From NCBI GenBank assembly GCA_965651935.1, contig CBFGTC010000009.1, forward strand, positions 9,834-73,833: 64,000 bases of DNA, in the 5' to 3' direction. The notes beneath the pieces were generated by a model. It was not told the DNA's origin. It saw only the letters and a program-made list of their open reading frames with translations, and ran no database searches. This DNA is from JAFEDN01 sp965651935. Its GTDB lineage: Bacteria > Pseudomonadota > Gammaproteobacteria > Coxiellales > Coxiellaceae. The position numbers and the translations under genes are program-made. Positions 44,036 through 52,930 of the stretch are shown here, piece by piece (the first letter of the stretch is position 1; each line of letters begins with the position of its first letter).

Positions 44036-44127
44036 GACACCCTTTAGAAAGACTATACAGAAAATGGAGCTGCTCGAAATATTAACCTAAATCGAGTGAA
44101 GTGACAAAAGTTTCTTCATTCTTGCTG

Positions 44128-44931
44128 TTATTTAAATACAAATATTTCGGCCTGTTCTTTAAATCGCCGCCATCTTCTGACGGCATGGTGGTAATCCTGC
44201 ATATGACAGCACCATAGCGCCCACAGGTAATCTACTAGAATTTTATATATATTAAAACGATAGTGAATCTCATCCGATAAATCATTTTGCCAGTAGTATT
44301 CCAAAAATAGTTTGTCTTGCTGTTGGTCAAATTCCGCTTCCAGGGATAGACTGGCTAAGTCCCAGCATGGATCATTATTGCCGGCATATTCCCAATCAAT
44401 TAAATAGATTTTATGTGGAGTCAATAAAAAATTTCCTAATATCGGATCATTATGACAAGGGGTGTGGGTAATGCTCAGGGAATTGAGCGCGTTGTGACAA
44501 GCGGTGATCCAAAAATCCCAGTGTGAAAAATCAATTAAAATCTCTTCAATAGCGGTAGGGTTTAGTTTTTTTCGGTAAAAGTTCAATAATTCAAAAATAG
44601 CAATATCCTGCGGAAAAGCTTGAGGAAGGTGATGCAGTTGTTTGAGCAGGTCTGCAACGCCTTGCCAAATTGAGTTTAGCCGTAATAATTCGGCAGTGAG
44701 TATTTGACTACCCTGTTGATAACGGGTGATATTGATGCCACTGGTAGGATCATAATAAAGAAAGGGAATGTTAATGCGTGCGGCGCTGGTAATCTGGCTG
44801 GCGATGTATTCGTCGTGGCGGTTTATTAAATCTTGAGCCGCAAATTTAGGATATTTTAGTACGTATTGGCGTTTATCTATGTTAAGCAAATAAACGTGAT
44901 TTGTGCCGCCAGTGAGTTTTTTTATCGCCAT
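44128..44931 (-). CDS. Choline/ethanolamine kinase-like phosphotransferase
   Basis: 267 residues of the protein-kinase-like APH/choline kinase fold. The nucleotide loop GGTNHVYLL is at the N-terminus, with lysine in QYVLKYP. The Brenner-type catalytic segment THTPCHNDPILGNFLL lies near residue 155, and YLIDWEYAGNNDPCWDLA near residue 174 holds the metal-binding Asp. The WEYAG.ND form is that of choline kinases such as LicA. The gene begins one base after pgpA stops, in a thiL-pgpA unit. It may phosphorylate choline or ethanolamine for lipid or surface decoration; the substrate is inferred. Confidence 0.82.
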   Translation of the reverse strand: MAIKKLTGGTNHVYLLNIDKRQYVLKYPKFAAQDLINRHDEYIASQITSAARINIPFLYYDPTSGINITRYQQGSQILTAELLRLNSIWQGVADLLKQLHHLPQAFPQDIAIFELLNFYRKKLNPTAIEEILIDFSHWDFWITACHNALNSLSITHTPCHNDPILGNFLLTPHKIYLIDWEYAGNNDPCWDLASLSLEAEFDQQQDKLFLEYYWQNDLSDEIHYRFNIYKILVDYLWALWCCHMQDYHHAVRRWRRFKEQAEIFVFK

Positions 44932-44932
44932 G

Positions 44933-45418
44933 TCAGTGAAATTTGACTAAAAACCAGGCCAAAACATGTAATAATGCGGAAGAAAATAGAGCAGCCATCA
45001 CGTCATCTAGCATTACCCCTAACCCGCCGCTGACTTTTTGATCGACCCAATTAATGGGCCATGGTTTGAGAATATCAAAAAAACGGAATAACACAAATCC
45101 TATTGTCAAATAATACCACGTGGGTGGTAAGCCGATCATCACCAATAAAAATCCAGCCAGTTCATCCCAAGAGCAGGCTGGGTGATCTTGGGTTCCTATG
45201 TCTTTGTTAAATTTCCCGCAAAGATAAATGCCGAGCAGGACTAGGGTGATGCTGATAATAATGTAGATCCATTCGGGGAAATGTTTTAAAGCGAGGACTA
45301 GTGGGATAGTGGCTAAGGTGGTCCAGGTTCCAGGCATCCACGGCAAAGCGCCAATGCCAAAGGCGCAGGCAGTAAAGTGAATGGGGTTGGTCCATATTGT
45401 TTTTAGAGAATGATTCAT
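44933..45418 (-). CDS. pgpA: Phosphatidylglycerophosphatase A
   Basis: 161 residues, inner-membrane enzyme that makes phosphatidylglycerol by dephosphorylation. Family segments ALPWMPGTWTT near residue 24, SWDELAGFLLVMIGLP near residue 83, FRFFDILKPWPI near residue 109 and the final GGLGVMLDDVMAA with catalytic acidic residues are all present. It follows thiL after 12 bases, the conserved gammaproteobacterial order thiL-pgpA. Confidence 0.95.
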   Translation of the reverse strand: MNHSLKTIWTNPIHFTACAFGIGALPWMPGTWTTLATIPLVLALKHFPEWIYIIISITLVLLGIYLCGKFNKDIGTQDHPACSWDELAGFLLVMIGLPPTWYYLTIGFVLFRFFDILKPWPINWVDQKVSGGLGVMLDDVMAALFSSALLHVLAWFLVKFH

Positions 45419-45430
45419 TTTAAAGCACCA

Positions 45431-46378
45431 TCAAAAATGTTGAAAACCTTGTATTTTAAAATCAGTTGTTTGGTGATCGAAGCTGACTAATTCAAGTTCT
45501 TTGGTTGATTGTACGCTGCCGATCCGGCTGATTTGAATGCCAGCGGTGGAGGCTATGGTTTCAATTTGAAGACGTTGATTCCCGGGTGCGGTAAAGCACA
45601 GTTCATAGTCTTCGCCGCCATTTAAAGCCAGTTGAATAGCCTGATTTTGGTTGTATGCAGAGTTTAAGCTTGGATGCAAGGGTAAATTTTGCACATTGAT
45701 TTTCCCACCGCGGCCACTGCATTTCAATAATTTTTCTAAATCGGAGCCCAGCCCATCCGATAAATCAATGGCTGCGGTGGCGATATCCCTCAATGCCAAT
45801 CCGATTTTAATGCGGGGTTGAGGGCGATAGAAACGTTGGTGCAGTTCGGGGGGTAATGTTTCATGCTGCAACAATTTTTGAAGAGCGAATGCTGCTCCGC
45901 CTAATAGACCAGTGACATAAATATCATCATTGATTTTCGCACCGCTGCGCTGCAAGGCTTTGCCGGAGGGGACCCAGCCAAAAATCACCGTGGTGATTGA
46001 TAATGCGCCACGAGAGAGATTGCCGCCAATGAGATCGACTTGATATTGATCAGCGAGTTCAAAAAAGCCTGTACTAAAAGCTTCCAGCCAAGCGGGATTG
46101 TTGTCTGGGAGGGTTAAGCTTAATAGCACAGCCGCAGGTTCAGCTCCCATGGCGGCAAGATCGCTTAAGCTGACGGCCAGGGATTTAAATCCTAAATCTT
46201 CGGGTGAGCTGGGATCTGGGAAATGGACGTTGATATTCAAGCAATCTACCGAGGTCGCCAATTCGTGATTTGGAGGTGGGGAGAGGAGAGCGGCGTCATC
46301 GCCAATCCCCAATGAAATGTGGGGGCGATTTTTCCGATGACGCTTAAAAAATTTTTCTATAATCTCAATTTCTTGCAA
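45431..46378 (-). CDS. thiL: Thiamine-monophosphate kinase
   Basis: 315 residues. Makes thiamine diphosphate from thiamine monophosphate. GIGDDAALL near residue 24, the metal-binding SVDCLNINVHFP, SLSDLAAMGAEPAAVLLSL, LIGGNLSRG and AIDLSDGLGSDLEKLL, GGEDYELCFT are the family motifs. It starts with TTG, preceded by GAGGTAAGG. Upstream nusB and ribH, often in this operon, are absent; the DnaA-box region is there instead. Confidence 0.95.
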   Translation of the reverse strand: MQEIEIIEKFFKRHRKNRPHISLGIGDDAALLSPPPNHELATSVDCLNINVHFPDPSSPEDLGFKSLAVSLSDLAAMGAEPAAVLLSLTLPDNNPAWLEAFSTGFFELADQYQVDLIGGNLSRGALSITTVIFGWVPSGKALQRSGAKINDDIYVTGLLGGAAFALQKLLQHETLPPELHQRFYRPQPRIKIGLALRDIATAAIDLSDGLGSDLEKLLKCSGRGGKINVQNLPLHPSLNSAYNQNQAIQLALNGGEDYELCFTAPGNQRLQIETIASTAGIQISRIGSVQSTKELELVSFDHQTTDFKIQGFQHF

Positions 46379-46412
46379 GCCTTACCTCGCTATATTTTTT
46401 CATTGCAGCTAT

Positions 46413-46441
46413 ATCATACCTTTCCTTGTCAAACTCAGCAA
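46413..46441 (-). promoter_or_regulatory. Promoter of thiL-pgpA-choline kinase
   Basis: On the minus strand TTGCTG (46441-46436) and TATGAT (46418-46413) are separated by 17 bases, about 35 bases before the thiL start. It abuts the DnaA-box cluster. Confidence 0.55.
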
Positions 46442-46455
46442 TTTGTATGATAGTT

Positions 46456-46487
46456 TATGGATAACCTGTGGATAACTTTGTGCATAA
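46456..46487. other. Cluster of three DnaA boxes, candidate oriC or DnaA-controlled site
   Basis: Reading the plus strand: TATGGATAA (46456-46464, one mismatch), TGTGGATAA (46467-46475, the perfect complement of TTATCCACA) and TGTGCATAA (46479-46487, fits TTWTNCACA). All have the same orientation and are spaced 11-12 bases apart. The next 200 bases are extremely AT-rich, as an unwinding element would be. The gap 46379-46919 holds no convincing gene. Flanking genes (thiL, gltA) are not the classic oriC neighbours. Confidence 0.55.
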
Positions 46488-46919
46488 TTTTGAAAATTAT
46501 TTTATGTATTTGTTTTTACAATCACGGATAAATTAGCTCGATAAATGTTTTTTAAAAAATAATTGTTAAAAATCAGTATATTAAGTTTTGTTTTTAAAGT
46601 GATTATAAAAAATTTTTATATAAATTCGAACTAAACAAAATTTTAGGCTGTTTGTGTACAAATCTGCTGAAATAGACATTCATGTTATGAAAACGGATTT
46701 TTAAAAACGGGATTTATGTGCAATTTGGAAGTAATTCCCAAATAGCATGGGAATTTAAAAGGGAACATGCTGGATATCTTCGATTAATTCTTCTGGATGC
46801 TTTGAAAGTTGTGCCTAAAAGGCAGTTTGAGTTTAAATATGTTCGGGAAATAAAAGTTATCCATTGCAAATATCCGCCCGTGAAAAAGGGTAAAATAATT
46901 TATGTTTGTGGTTCAGGCA

Positions 46920-48218
46920 CTAGTTTTTCTCAAGACGGTCTTGGATAGGGACAAAATTTCGGGTCGTCGGGCCGGTATACAATTGACGCGGACGCGCAAG
47001 GCGATGATTGGGATCGCTGATCATCTCCATCCAATGAGAAATCCAGCCCACCGTTCTGGCGACGGCAAAAATGACTGTAAACATGTTTGTTGGAATCCCT
47101 AAAGCGCTTAAAGTGATACCCGAATAAAAATCGACATTGGGATATAATTTTTTTTCAATAAAATAAGGATCCTCTAACGCTATTTTTTCCAATTTTAGGG
47201 CTAATTTAAACAAGGGTTCATCCCCACGGCCCGTCGCTTTCAATACTTCATGGCAGGTTTCCCGCATGACTCGCGCCCGCGGATCATAGTTTTTATAAAC
47301 TCGATGCCCAAATCCCATTAATCGGAAAGGATCGTCTTTATCTTTAGCGCGTTGAATATACTCATTAATCCGGCTTTCATCGCCAATTTCATTCAGCATT
47401 TTTAAACAAGCTTCATTGGCGCCTCCATGAGCAGGTCCCCATAATGCACCGATACCCGCAGAAATACAGGCAAATGGATTTGCTCCTGTAGAACCCGCAA
47501 CTCGTACCGTAGAAGTCGAGGCGTTTTGTTCGTGATCGGCATGCAGAGTAAATATGCGATCCATTGCCCGGCTGAAAATGGGATTGCAAGTCCAATCATC
47601 ATAAGGAGTAGCAAACATCATGTTTAAGAAATTTTCTGAATAGGATAAATTTTGTTTGGGGTGGATAAAGGGCTCGCCAATAGAAAACTTATAACTCATG
47701 GCGGCAATGGTTGGCATTTTGCCGATAAGCCGGAAAGCAGAAGTGAGACGATGCTCTTCTTGTTTTATGTCCAAAGAATCATGGTAAAAAGCCGACAAAG
47801 CGCCGACCACACCTACCATGATTGCCATAGGATGCGCATCACGGCGAAACCCATTGAAAAAATGGGTAATTTGTTCATGAACCCCCGAATTGCGCTTAAT
47901 TTGAGTAACGAAATCTTCTTTTTGGGAAGGATTGGGCAATTCGCCATTCATGAGTAGATAACACACTTCCATATAATCACTATGGTCCGCCAATTGGTCA
48001 ATAGGATAACCGCGGTATAATAGTATACCCTCATCGCCGTCAATGAAGGTGATTTTAGATTCGCAGGAAGCAGTGGAATAAAAACCGGGGTCAAAAGAAT
48101 AATAACCATGATTGACTAAAGTTTTAATATCAATTCCATCGGGCCCGAGGGTTCCAGTCAGAATGGGAAATTGATAGGCTTGATCGTTTATTGTTATGTG
48201 TGCTGATTTTTTCTTCAC
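46920..48218 (-). CDS. gltA: Citrate synthase
   Basis: 432 residues, hexameric Gram-negative type. Condenses acetyl-CoA with oxaloacetate. The N-terminal domain (DGIDIKTLVNHGYYSFDPGFYSTASCESKITFIDGDEGILLYRGYPI in part) is followed by the catalytic His in WGPAHGGANEA and in GFGHRVYKNYDPRA, and substrate Arg in DPNHRLARPRQLY. The start is GTG at 48218, because GGAG lies seven bases upstream and similarity begins there; the frame is open further to 48401 without family sequence. No sdh genes adjoin. Divergent from gltX. Confidence 0.95.
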   Translation of the reverse strand: MKKKSAHITINDQAYQFPILTGTLGPDGIDIKTLVNHGYYSFDPGFYSTASCESKITFIDGDEGILLYRGYPIDQLADHSDYMEVCYLLMNGELPNPSQKEDFVTQIKRNSGVHEQITHFFNGFRRDAHPMAIMVGVVGALSAFYHDSLDIKQEEHRLTSAFRLIGKMPTIAAMSYKFSIGEPFIHPKQNLSYSENFLNMMFATPYDDWTCNPIFSRAMDRIFTLHADHEQNASTSTVRVAGSTGANPFACISAGIGALWGPAHGGANEACLKMLNEIGDESRINEYIQRAKDKDDPFRLMGFGHRVYKNYDPRARVMRETCHEVLKATGRGDEPLFKLALKLEKIALEDPYFIEKKLYPNVDFYSGITLSALGIPTNMFTVIFAVARTVGWISHWMEMISDPNHRLARPRQLYTGPTTRNFVPIQDRLEKN

Positions 48219-48433
48219 CTTTAGTCTCCGGTAACGGTAGAAATGACAATACCTCCTGCCCATGCTATAAATCAAATATACCCTAAAATAATTATTGCCG
48301 CTACAGCAAACCCCAGATTTTAGCTTTGCAAAAATCAACACTACAGTCACGATTGCTCTAGCATAAAAGCAATTACCGGGATATAATTCAATAAAAATCA
48401 AGCAACTAATTGATATTTAAAGTGAGTAATCTT

Positions 48434-49855
48434 ATGGCTTCGGCATTACATTTTAACATCAAAACCCGCTTCTGTCCTAGTCCTACAGGATTGTTGCACT
48501 TAGGTAATCTGCGAACGGCTTTATTCAGCGCTTTATTGGCGCGAAATTTGCAGGGGACATTTTTATTACGTATTGAAGATACGGATGAGCAACGCTCAGA
48601 AACGCGCTATTCTGATCAATTGCAAATCGATTTAATCTGGCTAGGCTTGGAGTGGCAAGAAGGCCCTGAGCGCGATCAGGGCAGAGGCCCCTATTTTCAA
48701 TCTAAACGAGGAGCAGTCTACGCCGATTATTATCAGCGCCTTGAGTCCATGGGGATGGCTTACCCTTGTTTTTGCACCGAAGAGGAGTTAGCCCTATCTC
48801 GTAAAATTCAGCGTTCCTCCGGTAAACCCCCGCGTTACTCAGGCGCTTGTCAGAATTTATCTTTTGCACAAGTTGAAGCCAAATTAGCTCAGGGTTTAAA
48901 GCCTACCCTTCGGTTTCGAGTCCCCTCTAATCAAGAAATTCGCTTTACTGATTTAGTCCGTGGAGAGCAAATTTTTAAAAGCGAAGATTTAGGTGACTTT
49001 ATTATTCGCCGTAACGACGGCACCTCGCCATTTTTATTTTGTAATGCTATAGATGACGCTTTAATGGAAGTCACTCACGTTCTTCGCGGAGAAGATCATC
49101 TGACGAATACCCCACGTCAAATTTTAATTTTACAAAGCCTCGGCCTACCCATTCCGGAATACGGTCACATTGCATTAATATTGGCTTTAGATGGATCCCC
49201 TTTGTCTAAGCGCCATGGCAGCCGTTCGCTAGTCGAACTGCGAGATGAAGGTTACTTGCCATTGGCGATTGTGAACTATTTGGCGAGGTTAGGACACTAT
49301 TTTGGCCATGATAATTTAATCTCGTTAGATCAACTGGCGGCGGAATTTAAACTCAACGCATTGAGTACCTCACCGGCGAAATATAATCCCGAGCAATTAA
49401 TTTTTTGGCAAAAGCGCGCGGTGGAACGTCTCAATCATAAAGAACTTTGGGACTGGATAGGGGTGGAATTATTTGATGCGATTCCTGCCGAAAAGCGTGA
49501 TGCTTTCCTTGAATTGATCAAACCTAATATTCTGTTTCCACAAGATGCGCTACGCTGGGCCAAAATCATCTTTACCGATGATTTCTTTCCCAAAAATTTA
49601 TCGGATGCCCCATTTCAATATTTTGAACTTGCTTTAAAGGCTTTTGAACTTCATGGCGCTTCAGCACCAAAAATTTTAGAACTGCTAAAAACAGAAATGG
49701 GGCTGCGCGGCAAAATGTTATTTCAACCTTTACGTTTAGCATTGACAGGCGAAGAACACGGGCCGGAATTAGCAAAATTGATGGATTTAATGGACCCTCA
49801 GAAAATAAAAGTACGTTTAGAGCAGGCAAAAGATCATGTTAAAAATCTACAATAG
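48434..49855 (+). CDS. gltX: Glutamyl-tRNA synthetase
   Basis: 473 residues. Class I enzyme; HIGH-type motif PSPTGLLHLGNLRTALFS near residue 10 and KMSKS-type motif PLSKRHGS near residue 242. Cys residues in YPCFCTEEEL and GACQNLS fit the zinc-binding SWIM-like segment. RGEDHLTNTPRQILI is conserved. The start chosen is the ATG at 48434; an in-frame TTG lies 24 bases earlier. With GatCAB also encoded, misacylated Glu-tRNA(Gln) handling is possible, but a single discriminating enzyme cannot be told from sequence here. It overlaps cysS by 20 bases. Confidence 0.94.
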   Translation: MASALHFNIKTRFCPSPTGLLHLGNLRTALFSALLARNLQGTFLLRIEDTDEQRSETRYSDQLQIDLIWLGLEWQEGPERDQGRGPYFQSKRGAVYADYYQRLESMGMAYPCFCTEEELALSRKIQRSSGKPPRYSGACQNLSFAQVEAKLAQGLKPTLRFRVPSNQEIRFTDLVRGEQIFKSEDLGDFIIRRNDGTSPFLFCNAIDDALMEVTHVLRGEDHLTNTPRQILILQSLGLPIPEYGHIALILALDGSPLSKRHGSRSLVELRDEGYLPLAIVNYLARLGHYFGHDNLISLDQLAAEFKLNALSTSPAKYNPEQLIFWQKRAVERLNHKELWDWIGVELFDAIPAEKRDAFLELIKPNILFPQDALRWAKIIFTDDFFPKNLSDAPFQYFELALKAFELHGASAPKILELLKTEMGLRGKMLFQPLRLALTGEEHGPELAKLMDLMDPQKIKVRLEQAKDHVKNLQ

Positions 49856-51251
49856 CCTGACCGGCCAGGAAGAAGAATTTCGCACTTTAAAGCCGGGTAA
49901 AGTCAGTATTTACGTTTGTGGAAATACTGTTTACGACTATTGTCATTTAGGCCACGCCCGGTCCATGATTGTTTTTGATGTAGTCGTGCGTTACCTACGT
50001 AACCAAGGTTATGAAGTCACTTATGTGCGCAATATTACCGATATTGATGATAAAATAATCAAAAGAGCTTTGGAGAATGGAGAAGACATTGCCTTATTGA
50101 CGAATCGATACATCCAGTATCAACATGAAGATGAGCGCGCCTTGGGACTATTACCACCAGACCATGAGCCTAGGGCCACCGATTTTATTAAACCCATGCA
50201 AGAATTAATCCAAAAGTTATTAGAGCAAAACTATGCTTACGTTGCGGCAGAAGGTGATGTTTGCTTTGAAGTTCGAAAAGACTTGGATTATGGAAAATTG
50301 TCTGGGAGAGATATAGAAAAACTCAAAGCCGGAGCTCGGATTGGTTTAAATGACGGCAAAAAAGATCCCTTAGATTTTGTGCTCTGGAAAATTTCCAAAC
50401 CAGGCGAGCCCCATTGGTCATCTCCTTGGGGAGAGGGAAGGCCTGGCTGGCATATTGAGTGCTCTGCGATGTCGGCTACGCTGTTGGGACAACCGTTTGA
50501 TATCCATGGTGGCGGGATGGATTTAAAATTCCCGCATCATGAAAATGAACTTGCTCAATCCGAGTCTGCTTACGCTTGCGAGTTTGCGCGCTGGTGGATG
50601 CACGTCGGTTTATTACAAGTCGATGGTGAGAAAATGGCTAAATCTTTGGGAAATTTTGTGACCATCCGCGATGCTTTGAAGCATTATCGTCCCGAGGAAT
50701 TGCGTTTTTTTATGGTGAATAGCATTTATAACCGGCCAGCGGATTATACGGAAGCCAGTATGCACGAAGCCAAAGTGCGATTGAAAGGATTGTATTCCGC
50801 CATGAAAATTCTACCAGATGATTTTGATAGCCAGAAAATTTATTCCAGCTCCAATGTGGTTAAATTGATCTCAGAAAACTATACACAGCGTTTTCATTCT
50901 GCTTTGGATGATAATTTTAATACTTCTGTGGCATTGGCGGTACTAACAGACCTAGCCAATGAAATTGTAACGCTGTTCCGTGAGAAAAAAATCGAAGACG
51001 CTATTGAAGCAACTAAAACTTTACAGAAATTAGGTGGCATATTGGGAATTTTGCAACAATCTTATGAAGAGTATCGTTTAGGTGGTTGGTCTAAGGAAAA
51101 GTGGCTGCAAGTTGAGTCTATAAGTAAAGAGCGGGATCTCGCACGCTCGCAAAAAAATTGGGCGGAGTCGGACCGGCTTCGAAAACAGTTGATCGACATG
51201 GGTGTTGAAGTAGAAGACACTCCGCAAGGCGTCCTTCTTTCTCGGCGATAA
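49836..51251 (+). CDS. cysS: Cysteinyl-tRNA synthetase
   Basis: 471 residues. Class I enzyme with HIGH motif CHLGHARSMIVFD near residue 36 and KMSKS motif KMAKSLGNF near residue 266. Zinc ligands are Cys in YVCGNTVYDYCHLGH, Cys in WHIECSAMS near residue 208, and His/Glu in FPHHENELAQSE. The ATG lies inside the end of gltX, so translation is coupled. Two aminoacyl-tRNA synthetases in one operon is common in this order. Confidence 0.96.
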   Translation: MLKIYNSLTGQEEEFRTLKPGKVSIYVCGNTVYDYCHLGHARSMIVFDVVVRYLRNQGYEVTYVRNITDIDDKIIKRALENGEDIALLTNRYIQYQHEDERALGLLPPDHEPRATDFIKPMQELIQKLLEQNYAYVAAEGDVCFEVRKDLDYGKLSGRDIEKLKAGARIGLNDGKKDPLDFVLWKISKPGEPHWSSPWGEGRPGWHIECSAMSATLLGQPFDIHGGGMDLKFPHHENELAQSESAYACEFARWWMHVGLLQVDGEKMAKSLGNFVTIRDALKHYRPEELRFFMVNSIYNRPADYTEASMHEAKVRLKGLYSAMKILPDDFDSQKIYSSSNVVKLISENYTQRFHSALDDNFNTSVALAVLTDLANEIVTLFREKKIEDAIEATKTLQKLGGILGILQQSYEEYRLGGWSKEKWLQVESISKERDLARSQKNWAESDRLRKQLIDMGVEVEDTPQGVLLSRR

Positions 51252-51259
51252 TGAAAATC

Positions 51260-52075
51260 TTATTTTCTCATTAATACAATTTCAACGATCATTTGATCAC
51301 GGAATGGAAAACAAAAATTTTTAAGCATATTTCGGGCTAAAATTTTTAAAAGACTGGTGGGTAACCAAGGATAATCCGCCAAGCTGATAGCCCATCCGCC
51401 ATTTTCGGCAAAGTTAAGTGCTTCTTGCGCAGTATTAAATGCCACAGGAATGGTAATGCGCTTGCGCCGCAATATTTCAAATCCCTTGTTTTGTGCTAAA
51501 TTTTTTATTTCGGCAAATTCTTGCGGGACTAAAGTCTTGGTCAATGTTTTTTGCATCCAACGATATTCGATTTGTCTCCAAAGCGATTTTTTTTTACCGA
51601 TCTCGCCAATACGTTCTTGTACTGCTTGAAAAGCTTCGCGAGTACTGGTGATGAGTAAAAACCGCCCATTGCTATTTAAAACTTCCGCAGCCTGATTTAA
51701 TAATTCAGGTAAACCCACGTAGGCGCAAACAAAGCTGGCAACAACAAGATCAAATTGATTTTTTGGTAAATTATGGGAGACTTTATTAATATTAGATTGA
51801 ATGGTATATACTTGCGAGATTCTATCTTTCATTAATTTTAACATATCCGCAGAAGCATCTACCGCGACCAACCTGGCCTGGGGAAAAATGGCTTGTAACA
51901 AGCTTAAAAATTTCCCATCCCCGCTACCTAAATCCACTATTTGATGATAATCCTGCACTAAATCCGGTTCTTGTAACATTTCTATCGCCGCGGCCATGGA
52001 TGAAGAAATGATTTGAAAAAAATCATTTTCGGCATACGACTGCGCGATGCTGTCGTATAAACTTCCCAAACTCAT
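51260..52075 (-). CDS. SAM-dependent methyltransferase
   Basis: 271 residues of the class I methyltransferase fold. Motif I is VDLGSGDGKFLSLL near residue 46; the acidic residue after strand 2 is in LVAVDASADML; the strand 4 region is FDLVVASFVCAYVGL. It resembles ubiquinone/menaquinone or biotin-pathway C-methyltransferases only in the core, so the substrate is unknown. AAGGAG precedes the ATG. It follows the enoyl-CoA hydratase gene after 14 bases. Confidence 0.8.
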   Translation of the reverse strand: MSLGSLYDSIAQSYAENDFFQIISSSMAAAIEMLQEPDLVQDYHQIVDLGSGDGKFLSLLQAIFPQARLVAVDASADMLKLMKDRISQVYTIQSNINKVSHNLPKNQFDLVVASFVCAYVGLPELLNQAAEVLNSNGRFLLITSTREAFQAVQERIGEIGKKKSLWRQIEYRWMQKTLTKTLVPQEFAEIKNLAQNKGFEILRRKRITIPVAFNTAQEALNFAENGGWAISLADYPWLPTSLLKILARNMLKNFCFPFRDQMIVEIVLMRK

Positions 52076-52089
52076 AAAACGATACTCCT

Positions 52090-52872
52090 TTATTCATCGT
52101 GAAATAGCGGTTTGCGTTTTTCATTGAATGCACGAATCCCTTCGATACGATCTTTAGTCGGCAGCAATTGTTGATAAGCGCTTAATTCAAATTGATAACC
52201 GGTAGTGATTTCCATAGTTAAAGACGCTTGCAGCGATTTTTTCACTTGGCGCACCGCAAGAGGCGCATTGGCCGCGATTTGCTGAGCGGTTTCCAAGGTT
52301 CGTGGCATCAATTGGTCCGGCTCAAATAAGGCATTCACAATACCCCAATTAAGCGCTTGTTCCGCGTTGAATACTTGACCGGTGAAACTCAATTCCTTGG
52401 CCCTTCTTAAACCACAAGCGCGGGGCAGATTTTGGGTGCCCATGGCTCCGGGCATGATTCCTAATTTTACCTCCGATTGGGCGAAGCTGGCATGGTAAGA
52501 GGCATAAATAAAATCACACGCTAAAGCCAGTTCCAGTCCTCCACCGAAAGCAGCGCCATTGACGGCTGCAATAATAGGGATAGGGCATTGCACTTGGGCG
52601 AGCATCGCTTTTTGTAAGGCGATATGTTGCTGATTCCAAACTTTGAGACTGATATTAAGCCGCTCTTTTAAATCTGCTCCAGCACAAAAGGCTTTATCTC
52701 CGCTTCCCGTTAAAATAATGCAACGTAATGCCTGGTGCTGGGGTATTTCTTCTTCCCAAAGTTGTTGCAATTCGCGCATCATTTGGGAATTGATGGCGTT
52801 CCTGACTTGAATTCGTTGTAAACTCACTATCAAAATATGCTTATCGAAATGCTCAAGATGCAAGGTTTCCAT
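52090..52872 (-). CDS. Enoyl-CoA hydratase/isomerase family protein
   Basis: 260 residues of the crotonase fold. Oxyanion-hole segments KAFCAGADLKE near residue 66 and AAVNGAAFGGGLELALACDF near residue 105 are present; a catalytic Glu is likely in AQSEVKLGIMPGAMGTQ, near residue 137. The start is the ATG at 52872, with GGAG at a good distance; the frame stays open to 52986 without family sequence. Likely beta-oxidation or a degradation route such as leucine breakdown; the exact substrate is open. First gene of a pair with the methyltransferase. Confidence 0.87.
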   Translation of the reverse strand: METLHLEHFDKHILIVSLQRIQVRNAINSQMMRELQQLWEEEIPQHQALRCIILTGSGDKAFCAGADLKERLNISLKVWNQQHIALQKAMLAQVQCPIPIIAAVNGAAFGGGLELALACDFIYASYHASFAQSEVKLGIMPGAMGTQNLPRACGLRRAKELSFTGQVFNAEQALNWGIVNALFEPDQLMPRTLETAQQIAANAPLAVRQVKKSLQASLTMEITTGYQFELSAYQQLLPTKDRIEGIRAFNEKRKPLFHDE

Positions 52873-52930
52873 TGCTGGCTTACTCCTATAAACGATTGAA
52901 TGGTAGTATATATTAAGGTAAGTTACTAGC

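Noticed and set aside
46718..46948. A 76-codon plus-strand frame starting at GTG between the DnaA-box region and gltA
   Set aside because: No ribosome site, no family resemblance, and its end overlaps the 3' end of gltA on the other strand. It is more likely chance.
48219..48401. 61-residue N-terminal extension of citrate synthase
   Set aside because: It is rich in Cys, Tyr and Arg and unlike the family. GTG at 48218 has a GGAG at proper spacing.
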